DNA of 41,667 bases from a virus. The notes below the pieces were generated by a model. That model was not told where the DNA came from and did no database searches. It saw only the letters and a list, made by a program, of their open reading frames with translations. Shown here piece by piece: positions 1 to 7,677 of the stretch (position 1 is its first letter; every line of letters begins with the position of its first letter). The position numbers and the translations under genes are program-made. The stretch spans positions 1-41,667 of the IMG/VR virus record IMGVR_UViG_3300031539_000104; one strand, written 5' to 3'.

Positions 1-127
1 CGGCGATCGAGACCTGGCGGAAGTGGCATGGGCGGATTGGATTCGAAGCGATCGCGTTTCAGTCGTACCTGGCCGAGGAGTTCGGCGAGCAGTGCCAGGA
101 GAAGCACTACCATCCCGACTACTTCAC
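1..127. repeat. Terminal direct repeat, left copy (contig circularises)
   Basis: Bases 1-127 are identical to bases 41541-41667. An exact 127-base end overlap is what a de Bruijn assembler leaves when it walks round a closed or circularly permuted molecule. The unit genome is therefore 41,540 bp. The repeat is inside the terminase coding frame, which reads through the join without a break, so it is an assembly overlap rather than a biological terminal repeat. Confidence 0.95.
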
Positions 128-455
128 GACACACTACCGGGACCGGCCGATCAAGGGGGAGCCGTTACCGAAGAAGCTGGACAAGGTATCTCGAGCAGAA
201 CGCGTTCAGGAGTTTTTTGAGCTGAACCAGGTCAGGTTCAACTACCGGGATCCGGCGCAGCTGTGCCTGATAGACGAACTGACCATGTTTCCGGATGGAG
301 ACACGGACGACCAGGTGGATGCGGTTGTAGGCTGCCTGACGGAGATCAAGAGGGAGTTGGCAGAATACCGGCAGGAGCACAAATCGACAGTCACGGTAGA
401 CTACGATGACGATACGGGGCAGCCGACGTACGATTTCGATGAGGATGAAGAATGA
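1..455 (+). CDS. terL: Terminase large subunit, C-terminal nuclease part (split by the contig ends)
   Basis: This is the 3' part of the gene that starts at 40358; joined across the circle it encodes about 545 residues. The codon phase here matches the phase at the right end exactly. This part carries the end of the RNase H-fold nuclease domain, including the acidic GDTDDQVDAV stretch near the C-terminus. That is the usual place for the last metal-binding aspartate of terminase nucleases. The tail is very acidic. The stop overlaps the next start as ATGA. Its role is cutting and ATP-driven packaging of phage DNA into the prohead through the portal. Confidence 0.9.
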   Translation, partial: AIETWRKWHGRIGFEAIAFQSYLAEEFGEQCQEKHYHPDYFTTHYRDRPIKGEPLPKKLDKVSRAERVQEFFELNQVRFNYRDPAQLCLIDELTMFPDGDTDDQVDAVVGCLTEIKRELAEYRQEHKSTVTVDYDDDTGQPTYDFDEDEE

Positions 456-772
456 GCAAGCAACCGGAAAGTATCGACCGCAAGCTGATCGCCTGCCCGA
501 TCGACCCGTCGGTCCCGATCATGCACAGCGTGCTGAGGGCCAAGCGGGAGTTTAAGAAGCGGTTCCCGTCGCAGCCGACTTCGGTCTGGATCCCGTATGA
601 CGTGTACCCGCTTCTATGGCACGAATTGCATGGTCAGGTGAGACTGGTGTTCGATGATGGCGACGGAAGCAGGGGACCGATCGTTTCGGGCGTGGATGAG
701 ATCGACGGGCTGAAGGTGTACGTGTACGTGCCACGAAATGACTTTGTGGGCAAGGTGGCAGTAGGAACGTGA
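452..772 (+). CDS. Hypothetical protein next to terminase (106 aa)
   Basis: I do not recognise this protein. The ATG overlaps the terL stop (ATGA), so translation is probably coupled to terL and it likely belongs to the packaging/late transcript. It is a small soluble protein of mixed charge with no membrane segment and no cysteine pair. The C-terminal half is rich in valine and tyrosine (GLKVYVYVP), suggesting beta structure. It ends just before the hairpin at 783-854, so it closes the terminase operon. A DNA-packaging accessory role is only inferred from position. Confidence 0.7.
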   Translation: MSKQPESIDRKLIACPIDPSVPIMHSVLRAKREFKKRFPSQPTSVWIPYDVYPLLWHELHGQVRLVFDDGDGSRGPIVSGVDEIDGLKVYVYVPRNDFVGKVAVGT

Positions 773-782
773 GAAACGGAAT

Positions 783-854
783 GCGAGGCCGGAGATGTGC
801 ATCTGGAACGACATCCCCCGGTCGCAATCTCTCTGGGCGGCCGGGGGGCCTCGC
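783..854 (+). terminator. Hairpin terminator-like structure after the terminase operon
   Basis: GCGAGGCC (783-790) pairs perfectly with GGCCTCGC (847-854). Inside it, CCCCCGGTCGC (815-825) pairs with GCGGCCGGGGG (837-847) with one G-U pair and an 11-nt loop; the two pairings compete for base 847. There is no U tract, only TTAATGTTAT afterwards. It may be a weak intrinsic terminator or an mRNA 3'-end stabiliser. Confidence 0.6.
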
Positions 855-865
855 TTAATGTTATA

Positions 866-902
866 TGTAAACCCTTATCGCATAGTTTACCTGTTGTTTA
901 CA
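866..902 (+). promoter_or_regulatory. Inverted/direct repeat cluster of GTTTAC half-sites (operator-like)
   Basis: TGTAAAC (866-872) is the inverted copy of GTTTACA (896-902), and a third half-site GTTTAC lies at 885-890. They sit in an AT-rich stretch just after a hairpin and end five bases before the GAGGAGG ribosome site of the next gene. This is a typical place and form for a regulator-binding site. I cannot identify a good -35/-10 pair here, so the promoter is not proven. Confidence 0.4.
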
Positions 903-920
903 CATTGAGGAGGTTTGTAC

Positions 921-1358
921 GTGAGTCTTGAAAACTTGTATGCAGGGAACGCGAAACTCACCGGTTTAACAGGACCGGGACCGGATGTCCTATTTCAGGA
1001 TCTTGACGAACTGAGAGCGACGCTGGCCGAATGCCTCACGGAAGCAGAGACTATTCAAACCAGGCTGGCGGGACCGCAGGCGGCCGTTGCGCCTCACGCA
1101 CCCGAACAGAAGGGACCGAAGCTAAGGGCTGAGGCGGGCGTCTTCGCTATCTGGCACAGTAAATCCCGACACCTGTACGGTCAAACCCAACGATTGCAGG
1201 GCCAGCTGCGAAGACTGCGCCAGTTTCTGATTCCGGGTGACCGCGTTGCGGCACAAATGCTGGGTAAGCCGATCGACAGATACGTTGGTCCGGAGTGCGA
1301 GGATCCGGGTGGCCCACCCTGCTCAGACTCGGGCGCGACGGGTCAATCGGAACTCTGA
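921..1358 (+). CDS. Hypothetical protein, alpha-helical (145 aa)
   Basis: I do not recognise this protein. I choose the GTG at 921 because GAGGAGG (907-913) lies seven bases upstream; an in-frame TTG at 915 is too close to that site. Two helical segments rich in leucine, arginine and glutamine (about residues 28-50 and 83-107) look like a helical hairpin or coiled coil. The middle and end are proline- and glycine-rich. It stands alone between two hairpins and under its own operator-like leader, so it may be expressed separately from both the terminase and portal operons. Function unknown. Confidence 0.65.
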   Translation: MSLENLYAGNAKLTGLTGPGPDVLFQDLDELRATLAECLTEAETIQTRLAGPQAAVAPHAPEQKGPKLRAEAGVFAIWHSKSRHLYGQTQRLQGQLRRLRQFLIPGDRVAAQMLGKPIDRYVGPECEDPGGPPCSDSGATGQSEL

Positions 1359-1427
1359 GGGGAGGTGATGCGATGGGCAGTGCCGTTTAGGATTGGGTAA
1401 GTATAACGTGTTGCTTTATCGGCATTT

Positions 1428-1463
1428 AGGCCCCCGGAATCAGAGCGCAACCGGGGGCCTTTT
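1428..1463 (+). terminator. Rho-independent terminator before the portal operon
   Basis: AGGCCCCCGG (1428-1437) and CCGGGGGCCT (1451-1460) form a perfect 10-bp stem with a 13-nt loop, followed by TTTT. It isolates the structural operon from the upstream gene. Confidence 0.9.
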
Positions 1464-1480
1464 GTTGGCAAATTTAACAC

Positions 1481-1510
1481 TTGACAAACGGCTGAAAATT
1501 CCCGTTAGGC
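1481..1510 (+). promoter_or_regulatory. Possible structural-operon promoter (perfect -35, weak -10)
   Basis: TTGACA at 1481-1486 follows directly after the terminator and lies about 80 bases before the portal ATG. The best -10 at 17-18 bp spacing is GTTAGG/TTAGGC, a poor match. The preceding bases TTTAACAC resemble TTTTACAC before the TTGACA at 29085, so the two may share an upstream element. Placement supports it more than the -10 does. Confidence 0.4.
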
Positions 1511-1567
1511 TAAGTGTAGGCGTCGTTCCAGGCGAAGCACACCGGAACTCCGGCCGTCGCGGATGCG

Positions 1568-3412
1568 ATGGCAAGACGAACCGGCAACACCGTACATGAT
1601 TGGCTTCAGGTCAAACGCGACCCGAAGAAGCAGATCCGTGACCGCTATAAAAGGGCGAAGGATGCGCTTCGGGCCAGACGCAACAACTGGCGGAAGATCC
1701 GCCGGGCTTACCATGGCTATGTAAGGAAAACCTCGGGCCGCAGGGGGCGGGCCAATTTTCACTTCCACAAGTTATTCCCGCAGATCGAGCTTGAAGCCGC
1801 GCGCTTCATCACCACGTACTTCCAGCACACACCTTTTGTCGCAGTCTCGCCGACGTCCGGGCGATCGGTTGAGAAGGCTCAGCGGCACGAGCAGGTAGTC
1901 CAGCACTACCTGGAGCACGCGCCGACGTTCTTTCTCGAGATCTGCCGGCTGGTCAAGTACTCGTTCCTGTTCGGGACGGGGTTCATGATCCCCAGCTGGC
2001 GACGGGACGTAGGCAAAGTCCATCGGAGGGTGCCGGTGGTGCTGTCGGGTCAGCACGTCGGGACGGTTGACCACGAAGTCGATGAAGTTCTGTACGAGGG
2101 GCTGTGGTTCAAAACCTTCTCTCCGTTCGATGTGTTCCCGGCTCCGTTTTCATCGTGGATCGACCAGGCGCCCTGGGTGATCGTGGTGGAGTTTGTCCCG
2201 GTCGGCGAGCTCGTCAAGCGGGCCGAAATGGGCGTTTACGACAAAGCCAAGGTGATGCAGGTGGCGCTGAACTGCTACGAGCAGCAAGAATGGGAGATCC
2301 GCCGGTGCCACACAGAGATGGGGGGTAGTGCTCTGGAGCATGATCCTGAGTTGGTATGCCTGCAACATATGTTTGACGGGACGCGCATCACGACCCTGGC
2401 GAATGACGATCAGGTTATCCGCGACGAAACTGGCGTCTTCTGGCACCCGTGGATTCCGATGGTGCAGGGGGTCAAGACTATCGACCCGGACAGCCTGTGG
2501 CCGATCGGATCAGGACGGGCTATTCTCCCAATGCAGCAGCTGGTGAATCTCTACGTGAACGCAATGACGGATCTTACGGTCAGCCATCTCTGGCCGATAT
2601 GGAAATATCGCTCGTCCGGCGTCAACCCGAACGATCTCCTGTCTTTACCAAATCAGCGCATACCGGTGAAGAACATGGACGACGTCGACGTTATCAGGAT
2701 GCCGGAGATGAAACACGACCTTCTGGCAATCAAGACGATGCTCGAGGCAAATATCGAGGAGACGACGGGGTATTTTGGAGCGCAGAAGGGGTTTAGCGAG
2801 CAGAGAAACACGGCCACCTCGGACGCGATTTTCCAGTCTGAAGGGAACACCCGGATCAACAGCGACATATTGACGTTCGAACGGCAGACCCTGATCCCGA
2901 AAGCGAAGATTGTCAGTCAAGTGGTCCAGCAATTCATGCCGGACGAGCTGGAGATCAGTGTGAGCGGACCGGGCGCCAGGGATTTCCAGACAGTCACCCG
3001 TGATGAGATTCGCGGAGAGTTCAATTTCCAGGTGAGCGGACCCACGGAGGCACTCAACCGGGCGGTGGTGCAGCAGCAACTCATTGAACTGTTCTCGAAG
3101 GCACAGGGGACGACTCAGCTCGTGCAGATGCCGAATGGGGCACTGGTACCGGTGCCGGTGCTCGACACGTACAACGCCCTGCGGGACCTGTACGAAGGCT
3201 ACAACCGCAAGAACGTCGACAAGCTGCTGTACCGGCCGGAAGTCTTCGGGCAGCCGCTCAATAATGATCTCCTGTCCCAGTATGGCCTGCCAGCGATTCC
3301 CGGCCTGGATCAGTTAGAGGTGAACCCGCGTACGGGTGCCCGCCGGCGGTCGACGAATCCGCAAAAGGTGGTCAGCAATGCGAATCGTGTCAAAGCGCTG
3401 GAGCTGATATGA
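1568..3412 (+). CDS. Portal protein (head-tail connector)
   Basis: This is a 614-residue portal of the size usual for short-tailed phages. It forms the dodecameric ring at one capsid vertex through which DNA is packaged and released. The central region carries GSGRAILPMQQLVN followed by NAMTD, a pattern typical of portal clip/stem regions. The C-terminal half is glutamine- and asparagine-rich with long helices, as in crown regions. ATG 1568 is the only start after the in-frame stop at 1517, though its ribosome site is weak. The end overlaps the next start as ATGA. It is first in the capsid operon, before scaffold and major capsid genes, the classical order. No direct motif proof exists, so the call rests on pattern, length and context. 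Confidence 0.85.
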   Translation: MARRTGNTVHDWLQVKRDPKKQIRDRYKRAKDALRARRNNWRKIRRAYHGYVRKTSGRRGRANFHFHKLFPQIELEAARFITTYFQHTPFVAVSPTSGRSVEKAQRHEQVVQHYLEHAPTFFLEICRLVKYSFLFGTGFMIPSWRRDVGKVHRRVPVVLSGQHVGTVDHEVDEVLYEGLWFKTFSPFDVFPAPFSSWIDQAPWVIVVEFVPVGELVKRAEMGVYDKAKVMQVALNCYEQQEWEIRRCHTEMGGSALEHDPELVCLQHMFDGTRITTLANDDQVIRDETGVFWHPWIPMVQGVKTIDPDSLWPIGSGRAILPMQQLVNLYVNAMTDLTVSHLWPIWKYRSSGVNPNDLLSLPNQRIPVKNMDDVDVIRMPEMKHDLLAIKTMLEANIEETTGYFGAQKGFSEQRNTATSDAIFQSEGNTRINSDILTFERQTLIPKAKIVSQVVQQFMPDELEISVSGPGARDFQTVTRDEIRGEFNFQVSGPTEALNRAVVQQQLIELFSKAQGTTQLVQMPNGALVPVPVLDTYNALRDLYEGYNRKNVDKLLYRPEVFGQPLNNDLLSQYGLPAIPGLDQLEVNPRTGARRRSTNPQKVVSNANRVKALELI

Positions 3413-3603
3413 CGATCTCGGAATTTGCCCACGTGATGCCGCCGATCGGATACCGACCGGCTCCAAAGTGCTCCGTCTGCGGGAAATCGCAAGATGGGGG
3501 ATATTGGGTAAAGGTAGGTGGCAAGAGCTATTGCAAAGAGTGCTGGAGAGAGCGCGACGCAAGGCCGGTAGATCTGTTGGGAGGGGATCAAAATGGATCT
3601 TGA
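3409..3603 (+). CDS. Small zinc-ribbon protein (64 aa)
   Basis: Two cysteine pairs, CSVC (residues 21-24) and CKEC (42-45), spaced by 17 residues, form a classic treble-clef or zinc-ribbon site. The ATG overlaps the portal stop (ATGA), implying coupled translation. Its 3' end overlaps the next gene by 11 bases. Its job is unknown; small zinc-ribbon proteins in phage head operons may be assembly helpers or nucleic-acid binders. The cysteine motif makes a chance ORF unlikely. Confidence 0.75.
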   Translation: MTISEFAHVMPPIGYRPAPKCSVCGKSQDGGYWVKVGGKSYCKECWRERDARPVDLLGGDQNGS

Positions 3604-4045
3604 CCGGTCAATGTTCGATTACATCTCCGGTCCGAGCGGGATGAAGTACTTCAAGGACCTCTGGGCTCGCCCGACCACCAGGATCGATCCGGACGACGAA
3701 CCGGAGGTGCAACTGAGCAAACTGCGCCGCCGGGTGACACTGCTGCTCAGGGTCAAAGCGGTCCGGCAGACCGAAGGCTTTAAGGTTATCGAAGAAGTCC
3801 TCCTCATGAAGGCGCGAGAGTTCGATAACGACGTCTGGACGGCCATACTGGAGGGTAACAACGACAAGGCGACGTCAATGGCAATAGAGCGAACTGGAAT
3901 CGTTACACTGTTCGAATCGTTCCACGAGGTTGACGACCAAATAAACGCCTCCAGGAAGTTGATGCGCCAATTACAAGGACAGGAAGAAGGGGACGACCCC
4001 CTTGGAGATATCAACATCGAGGATTTGAATGACCAAGCCGAATGA
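3593..4045 (+). CDS. Hypothetical head-operon protein (150 aa)
   Basis: I do not recognise this protein. It is mostly helical and acidic toward the C-terminus (GQEEGDDP, INIEDLNDQAE). It starts inside the end of the zinc-ribbon gene with GGGAGG about eight bases upstream of the ATG, and its own 3' end overlaps the scaffold gene by 17 bases. Position between portal and scaffold suggests an assembly chaperone or head accessory protein, an inference from gene order only. Confidence 0.75.
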   Translation: MDLDRSMFDYISGPSGMKYFKDLWARPTTRIDPDDEPEVQLSKLRRRVTLLLRVKAVRQTEGFKVIEEVLLMKAREFDNDVWTAILEGNNDKATSMAIERTGIVTLFESFHEVDDQINASRKLMRQLQGQEEGDDPLGDINIEDLNDQAE

Positions 4046-4988
4046 AAATCCGAACGCTGGCTCTGGTGACGGCACCGGCAAGGCAGCTGCGACGGAAACA
4101 CCGCCGGACGTGTTGGCGAAGTTTGGTTTGCAGCCGACTGGTACGCCGCCAGGTGACCCAGCGAAGAAGACGAACGATGGCTCAAAGCCACCGGACGCGG
4201 GTGACCCGGACAAAGGGACGACCCCTGGTGATGGCTCCGCAAAGGGTGCTGAAGGCCAAGGCGAGCCGCAGAAGAAGTATGCGGGGAAGTACGACACACC
4301 GCAGGCTCTGGCCGCCGGTTACAGCAATCTGATGAACCACAGTGTCACACTCCAGACGGAGAATAAGACGCTGCGTGAGAAGATGGCTGAAATCGAGGCC
4401 AAGATCAAGGAGATGGAGAAGGGGAAGCCAGCCGGTCAACCGGCCAGCGGACCCGACCCCAAGATCCTGAAGGCGTTTCGTGACAACCCGGCAATGAAAG
4501 CGGCTCGTGATGCCCTGCTCCCCGTGCTCGGGGAGGATGCCTACCAGGCATTTGAAGACGGGCTGATGGCAGCAACATCTGTGAACCAAGCCAGCAACAG
4601 GGAGACCGCGCTGAAGCTCCAGCAACTCGAACAGGAGCGGTTCGAGGCGCAGTTCTTCAAGCAGCGGCCGGACGCCGAGGATCCCGATATCCGGGAGGCG
4701 CTTGCCACGCTTCTCAAGGAAGCAGGGGAGCACGAAGACGATCAGTTCTATCAGATGGGACTGATCGTTGACGCGGTGAAGGGCCGTATGCTTGACACGT
4801 TGATTGAGAAAGGCGTGCTGAGTCGCGTGAAGGCTCTGAGCGAGGAAGACCGCAGGAAGCTGATCGCGGGAAATCTTGTTGCCGGTACAACTGGCGCTGC
4901 GGGGGAAAGCGACGGTACCGGTCCGAATACGAAACGTGAGAGGCAACGCCGGACGTTTTTTGGCGATAAGCCTGACCGGATGAAGTGA
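4029..4988 (+). CDS. Capsid scaffolding protein
   Basis: The 319-residue protein has the composition of a phage scaffold. About the first 85 residues are disordered and rich in glycine, proline, threonine and lysine. A short conserved-looking block (KYAGKYDTPQALAAGY, about residues 84-99) follows, then a charged coiled coil (about 110-132) and further helices, with a basic C-terminus (KRERQRRTFF). It lies directly before the major capsid gene, the usual place. Scaffolds guide prohead assembly and leave or are removed before packaging. Sequence identity in this family is low, so the call depends on architecture and position. Confidence 0.8.
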   Translation: MTKPNENPNAGSGDGTGKAAATETPPDVLAKFGLQPTGTPPGDPAKKTNDGSKPPDAGDPDKGTTPGDGSAKGAEGQGEPQKKYAGKYDTPQALAAGYSNLMNHSVTLQTENKTLREKMAEIEAKIKEMEKGKPAGQPASGPDPKILKAFRDNPAMKAARDALLPVLGEDAYQAFEDGLMAATSVNQASNRETALKLQQLEQERFEAQFFKQRPDAEDPDIREALATLLKEAGEHEDDQFYQMGLIVDAVKGRMLDTLIEKGVLSRVKALSEEDRRKLIAGNLVAGTTGAAGESDGTGPNTKRERQRRTFFGDKPDRMK

Positions 4989-5028
4989 TGAGCCGTTGTG
5001 TTTCTCCCACAGCGCGGGAGAGACAACA

Positions 5029-6234
5029 TTGCCGAACTACATTGAAGGGGTCCAGGACACCGACCTGGTACTCGATGACGAGCGAAAGGCGGATGTTCCA
5101 ACCGAGCTCGAGTGGCTCCGGCCGGATAACGCACCTCTTATCAAACTGACCAGGGGCCGTGAGGGTTACGGCCTGCCGATCAAGAAAGAGCTGACGACCG
5201 ATCCGGAGTTCAAGGTCCTCGAGAAGGAGGAACGCGCCTGCTTTACCGCAATCAACGACGGTGCGGGCTACACGGCGGGCGACACCGCACTCACCGTCGA
5301 CTCGTGCGATCACATAAATCCCGACGATATGCTTCAGGTCCTCGGCGGTGAGATCGTACGCGTCACGGCGAAAAACAACAGCACCAAAGTCGTAACGGTT
5401 GTTCGTGCCTGCGGACAAACGACGGCCGATGCTATCGCGGACAATACGCCGTTGTACACGATCGGTTCCGCGCACGAGGAGTATTCGGCCCTGCCGACTA
5501 TCCTCATGCTGAAGAACCGGAAGCGGGTGAACTACACGCAGATCTTCCGGCTGCCCTTCGGGGTATCTCGGACGCTGAAGCACACGCGCCTGCATACGGG
5601 CAAGAAGGTCCCGGAACTCAGACGCGAGGCCTTCCTCGAGTTTGAGAAACGGATCGAGCGCGCCTTCCTGTGGCAGGAACCGAAGGAGGACGCCACCGGA
5701 GGGCCGAACGGCAAAGTGATCCGCTACACCGGGGGAGTGAATTACTGGATCGTCACGGGTGGCGGCAACGTCACCACCGTGACAGAGACGTTCACCAAGA
5801 CCGGCTGGCTGACCTACGTGAGGAACTGCTTCGAGTATGGCAGTGACACGAAGGTCTTCCTGTGCGCGCCGCTGCTGATCGAGATGCTGGACTACTGGAA
5901 GGACGGGAAGCTGGAAATGAAGCCGTCCGACGAGCTGTACGGCATCCGCGTGGCGGAGTGGGAAACCGGCCATGGCAGGTTGCTGATTGTCCGCGATCGG
6001 GACCTGAAGAACAGTCCTGCCGGCAGCGGGGCTGGCCACGGGGGCACCGGGTTCACCCTTGACCCGGAGAATCTGGGCCTCCGCTACCTTGAGGAGAGCG
6101 ATATGGCTCTCTTCGAGGACGTGGTCAAGGACGGTCACGACGGTTCGGTGGATTGCTACCTGGCAGAAGTCGGTTTGGAACTGGCCCTGCCGGAGACGCA
6201 CTCCAAACTGACCGGCGTCGTGACCTACTCCTGA
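5029..6234 (+). CDS. Major capsid protein (SU10-like / DUF5309-like)
   Basis: The protein that builds the icosahedral shell. I choose the TTG at 5029, giving 401 residues, because GGGAG (5016-5020) lies eight bases upstream and the product then begins MPNYIEGVQDT, followed by an ELEWLRPDNAPLIKL block like the N-terminus of SU10-family capsid proteins. An upstream TTG at 4996 lacks a ribosome site. A beta-rich insertion lies near residues 85-135. A long charged alpha-helical segment with RREAFLEFEKRIERAFLW looks like the HK97-fold spine helix. A G-rich loop (SGAGHGGTG) occurs in the C-terminal third. It sits after the scaffold and is followed by a strong hairpin. Confidence 0.85.
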   Translation: MPNYIEGVQDTDLVLDDERKADVPTELEWLRPDNAPLIKLTRGREGYGLPIKKELTTDPEFKVLEKEERACFTAINDGAGYTAGDTALTVDSCDHINPDDMLQVLGGEIVRVTAKNNSTKVVTVVRACGQTTADAIADNTPLYTIGSAHEEYSALPTILMLKNRKRVNYTQIFRLPFGVSRTLKHTRLHTGKKVPELRREAFLEFEKRIERAFLWQEPKEDATGGPNGKVIRYTGGVNYWIVTGGGNVTTVTETFTKTGWLTYVRNCFEYGSDTKVFLCAPLLIEMLDYWKDGKLEMKPSDELYGIRVAEWETGHGRLLIVRDRDLKNSPAGSGAGHGGTGFTLDPENLGLRYLEESDMALFEDVVKDGHDGSVDCYLAEVGLELALPETHSKLTGVVTYS

Positions 6235-6279
6235 TCCTGATGACAAGCGGACTTGGGATAGGTTAGCTGAAGAAAAACG

Positions 6280-6304
6280 GTGGGCGCCCTTCCCGGGCGC
6301 CCAC
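6280..6304 (+). terminator. Perfect hairpin after the major capsid gene
   Basis: GTGGGCGCCC (6280-6289) and GGGCGCCCAC (6295-6304) form a 10-bp perfect stem with a 5-nt loop. There is no downstream T tract. It may partly terminate, or block exonucleases and so raise major capsid mRNA levels. Confidence 0.7.
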
Positions 6305-6322
6305 ACAGAACCGGAGGAAACG

Positions 6323-6751
6323 GTGGCGAAGAAGAAGAGGACGAAAACCAAGGCTGAGATCGCGGCGGACAACAAGGCTCTGCGCATACGGCTGGCTGAG
6401 ACAGAAGCCAAGCTTGCGCTCCGAGAGGACGAGCCAGCTGAAGCGACGACAGAGCAGGCACCAGAGGCGAGCAAACGGCCGATCGAGAAGCGCGTGTATT
6501 TCTCCAAGGCCGTCCGGCACGACTATCACTTTAGCCGGGCGACGAAGGAGAAGCCCAACGCGCCGGTTAAAGTGTACTCATTCCACGATCACCGCCTACC
6601 GCTGACCAAACCGGAGGAACAGGCCGAGCTGGAGTCGCATCCGGACTTCAACCACGAGTTCTGGCTGGCGGGATCTCAGGCTATTGAGCCGAGGACCCAG
6701 TACGTTGACGGCATAGCGACGGCCGCATCGGAGACAGCCCGGGGCAAATGA
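6323..6751 (+). CDS. Hypothetical virion-operon protein (142 aa)
   Basis: The GTG at 6323 has GGAGGAA (6313-6319) just upstream. The N-terminus is lysine-rich (KKKRTKTKAEI), followed by a predicted coiled coil to about residue 40, an acidic/alanine-rich linker, and a compact region with many His, Phe and Tyr residues (VYFSKAVRHDYHFSR, VYSFHDHRLPL). Its 3' end overlaps the glycosyltransferase start (ATGA). I do not recognise the family. Position after the major capsid gene would fit a head decoration or completion protein. Confidence 0.7.
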   Translation: MAKKKRTKTKAEIAADNKALRIRLAETEAKLALREDEPAEATTEQAPEASKRPIEKRVYFSKAVRHDYHFSRATKEKPNAPVKVYSFHDHRLPLTKPEEQAELESHPDFNHEFWLAGSQAIEPRTQYVDGIATAASETARGK

Positions 6752-7677
6752 ACCTGGTCAAGCTGGACAATTTGCGGCGATCGCCGCCGGACCGCCCTAC
6801 GGTGCGGGTCTGCATCCCCTTTTACGAGGGGTTGCCCCCGCCGGCGGTCCAGTTGAACGAGCAACTGACCCATTCCGGGCTGCCCGGCTATAACGTCGTC
6901 ATTGCCAAGAAGCAGGGAACGATCATTCAGTTTGCGCGCAACGAACTGCTCGAAGGCGAATGGGACTATGCCTTCTTCGTTGATGACGACGTGGGTTTCT
7001 CGCAACTGGAAATGATGCGGAGGGTGGTGGTTGATTCGCCGGACGGCAAGCGGTACGAGTTGCCGATTATGCTGGCCTACCTGAAGACCATTCTGGATCA
7101 CCGGCTGAAGATCTGCGCCGGGTACTACTGCGGCCGGCATTCACCACACCTGCCTCTGGTATACAAGGAGGTTCTTTTCCGAGGGGAGAAGGCCTACCGG
7201 CATATACTGATGCCGCCGGAGACAGGTTTGGGCGAGGTTGACGGGGTCGGAACCGGGTTTATGTGCATCCATCGGACGGTGCTGGATATGTTCAAGAGCA
7301 GGTTCAAAGAGCGCGAGGAGATCACCCGGCGCTACAAGGTATGGCGTGACGCGAACCTGCGCCCCGGGCTGCCGCGTGAGGTAGCCGACTATCTGCAAGC
7401 CTGCAAGCCGGATCTGTTTCCGCCGTTCTGGACGGACCATGTGCATGACCCGTACCGGGCGGAATGGATGAGCGTGGGTGAGGACCTCTATTTCTGCCGT
7501 GAGGCCCGGAAGCTGGGATTCAAGATCTACGTGGACTGGAGCATCCAGGTCGGTCACCAGACGACGATCTTCATTACCCCGGCCAAGTATCGGCACGCGT
7601 ACATGGACGAGGCTGTGGCGCACGAGAAGGAGTTCCTTGCTACTCTCGAGGATGGCGACATTCAGGAGATCACGTAA
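6748..7677 (+). CDS. GT-A fold glycosyltransferase (family 2-like)
   Basis: A 309-residue enzyme with a GT-A layout. The N-terminal strand is VRVCIPFYEG (about 19-28), and the DxD-type metal/nucleotide-sugar site is AFFVDDDVGFS (DDD at 79-81). The acceptor-loop-like VDGVGTGFMCIHR is near 164-176. GEDLYFCREARKLGF (244-258) is followed by a histidine at 270, the usual ED-x-x-F and late His pattern. Its start overlaps the upstream stop, and its stop overlaps the next gene, so it is embedded in the head/connector operon. It likely transfers a sugar to a virion protein or surface glycan; the acceptor cannot be read from sequence. No signal peptide is visible. Confidence 0.8.
   Translation: MNLVKLDNLRRSPPDRPTVRVCIPFYEGLPPPAVQLNEQLTHSGLPGYNVVIAKKQGTIIQFARNELLEGEWDYAFFVDDDVGFSQLEMMRRVVVDSPDGKRYELPIMLAYLKTILDHRLKICAGYYCGRHSPHLPLVYKEVLFRGEKAYRHILMPPETGLGEVDGVGTGFMCIHRTVLDMFKSRFKEREEITRRYKVWRDANLRPGLPREVADYLQACKPDLFPPFWTDHVHDPYRAEWMSVGEDLYFCREARKLGFKIYVDWSIQVGHQTTIFITPAKYRHAYMDEAVAHEKEFLATLEDGDIQEIT

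Noticed and set aside
4714-6507. 597-codon open frame on the minus strand
   Set aside because: It lies antisense to scaffold and capsid genes, is rich in Arg, Leu and Val, and follows the GC-rich third-position pattern of shadow frames. No motif or ribosome site.
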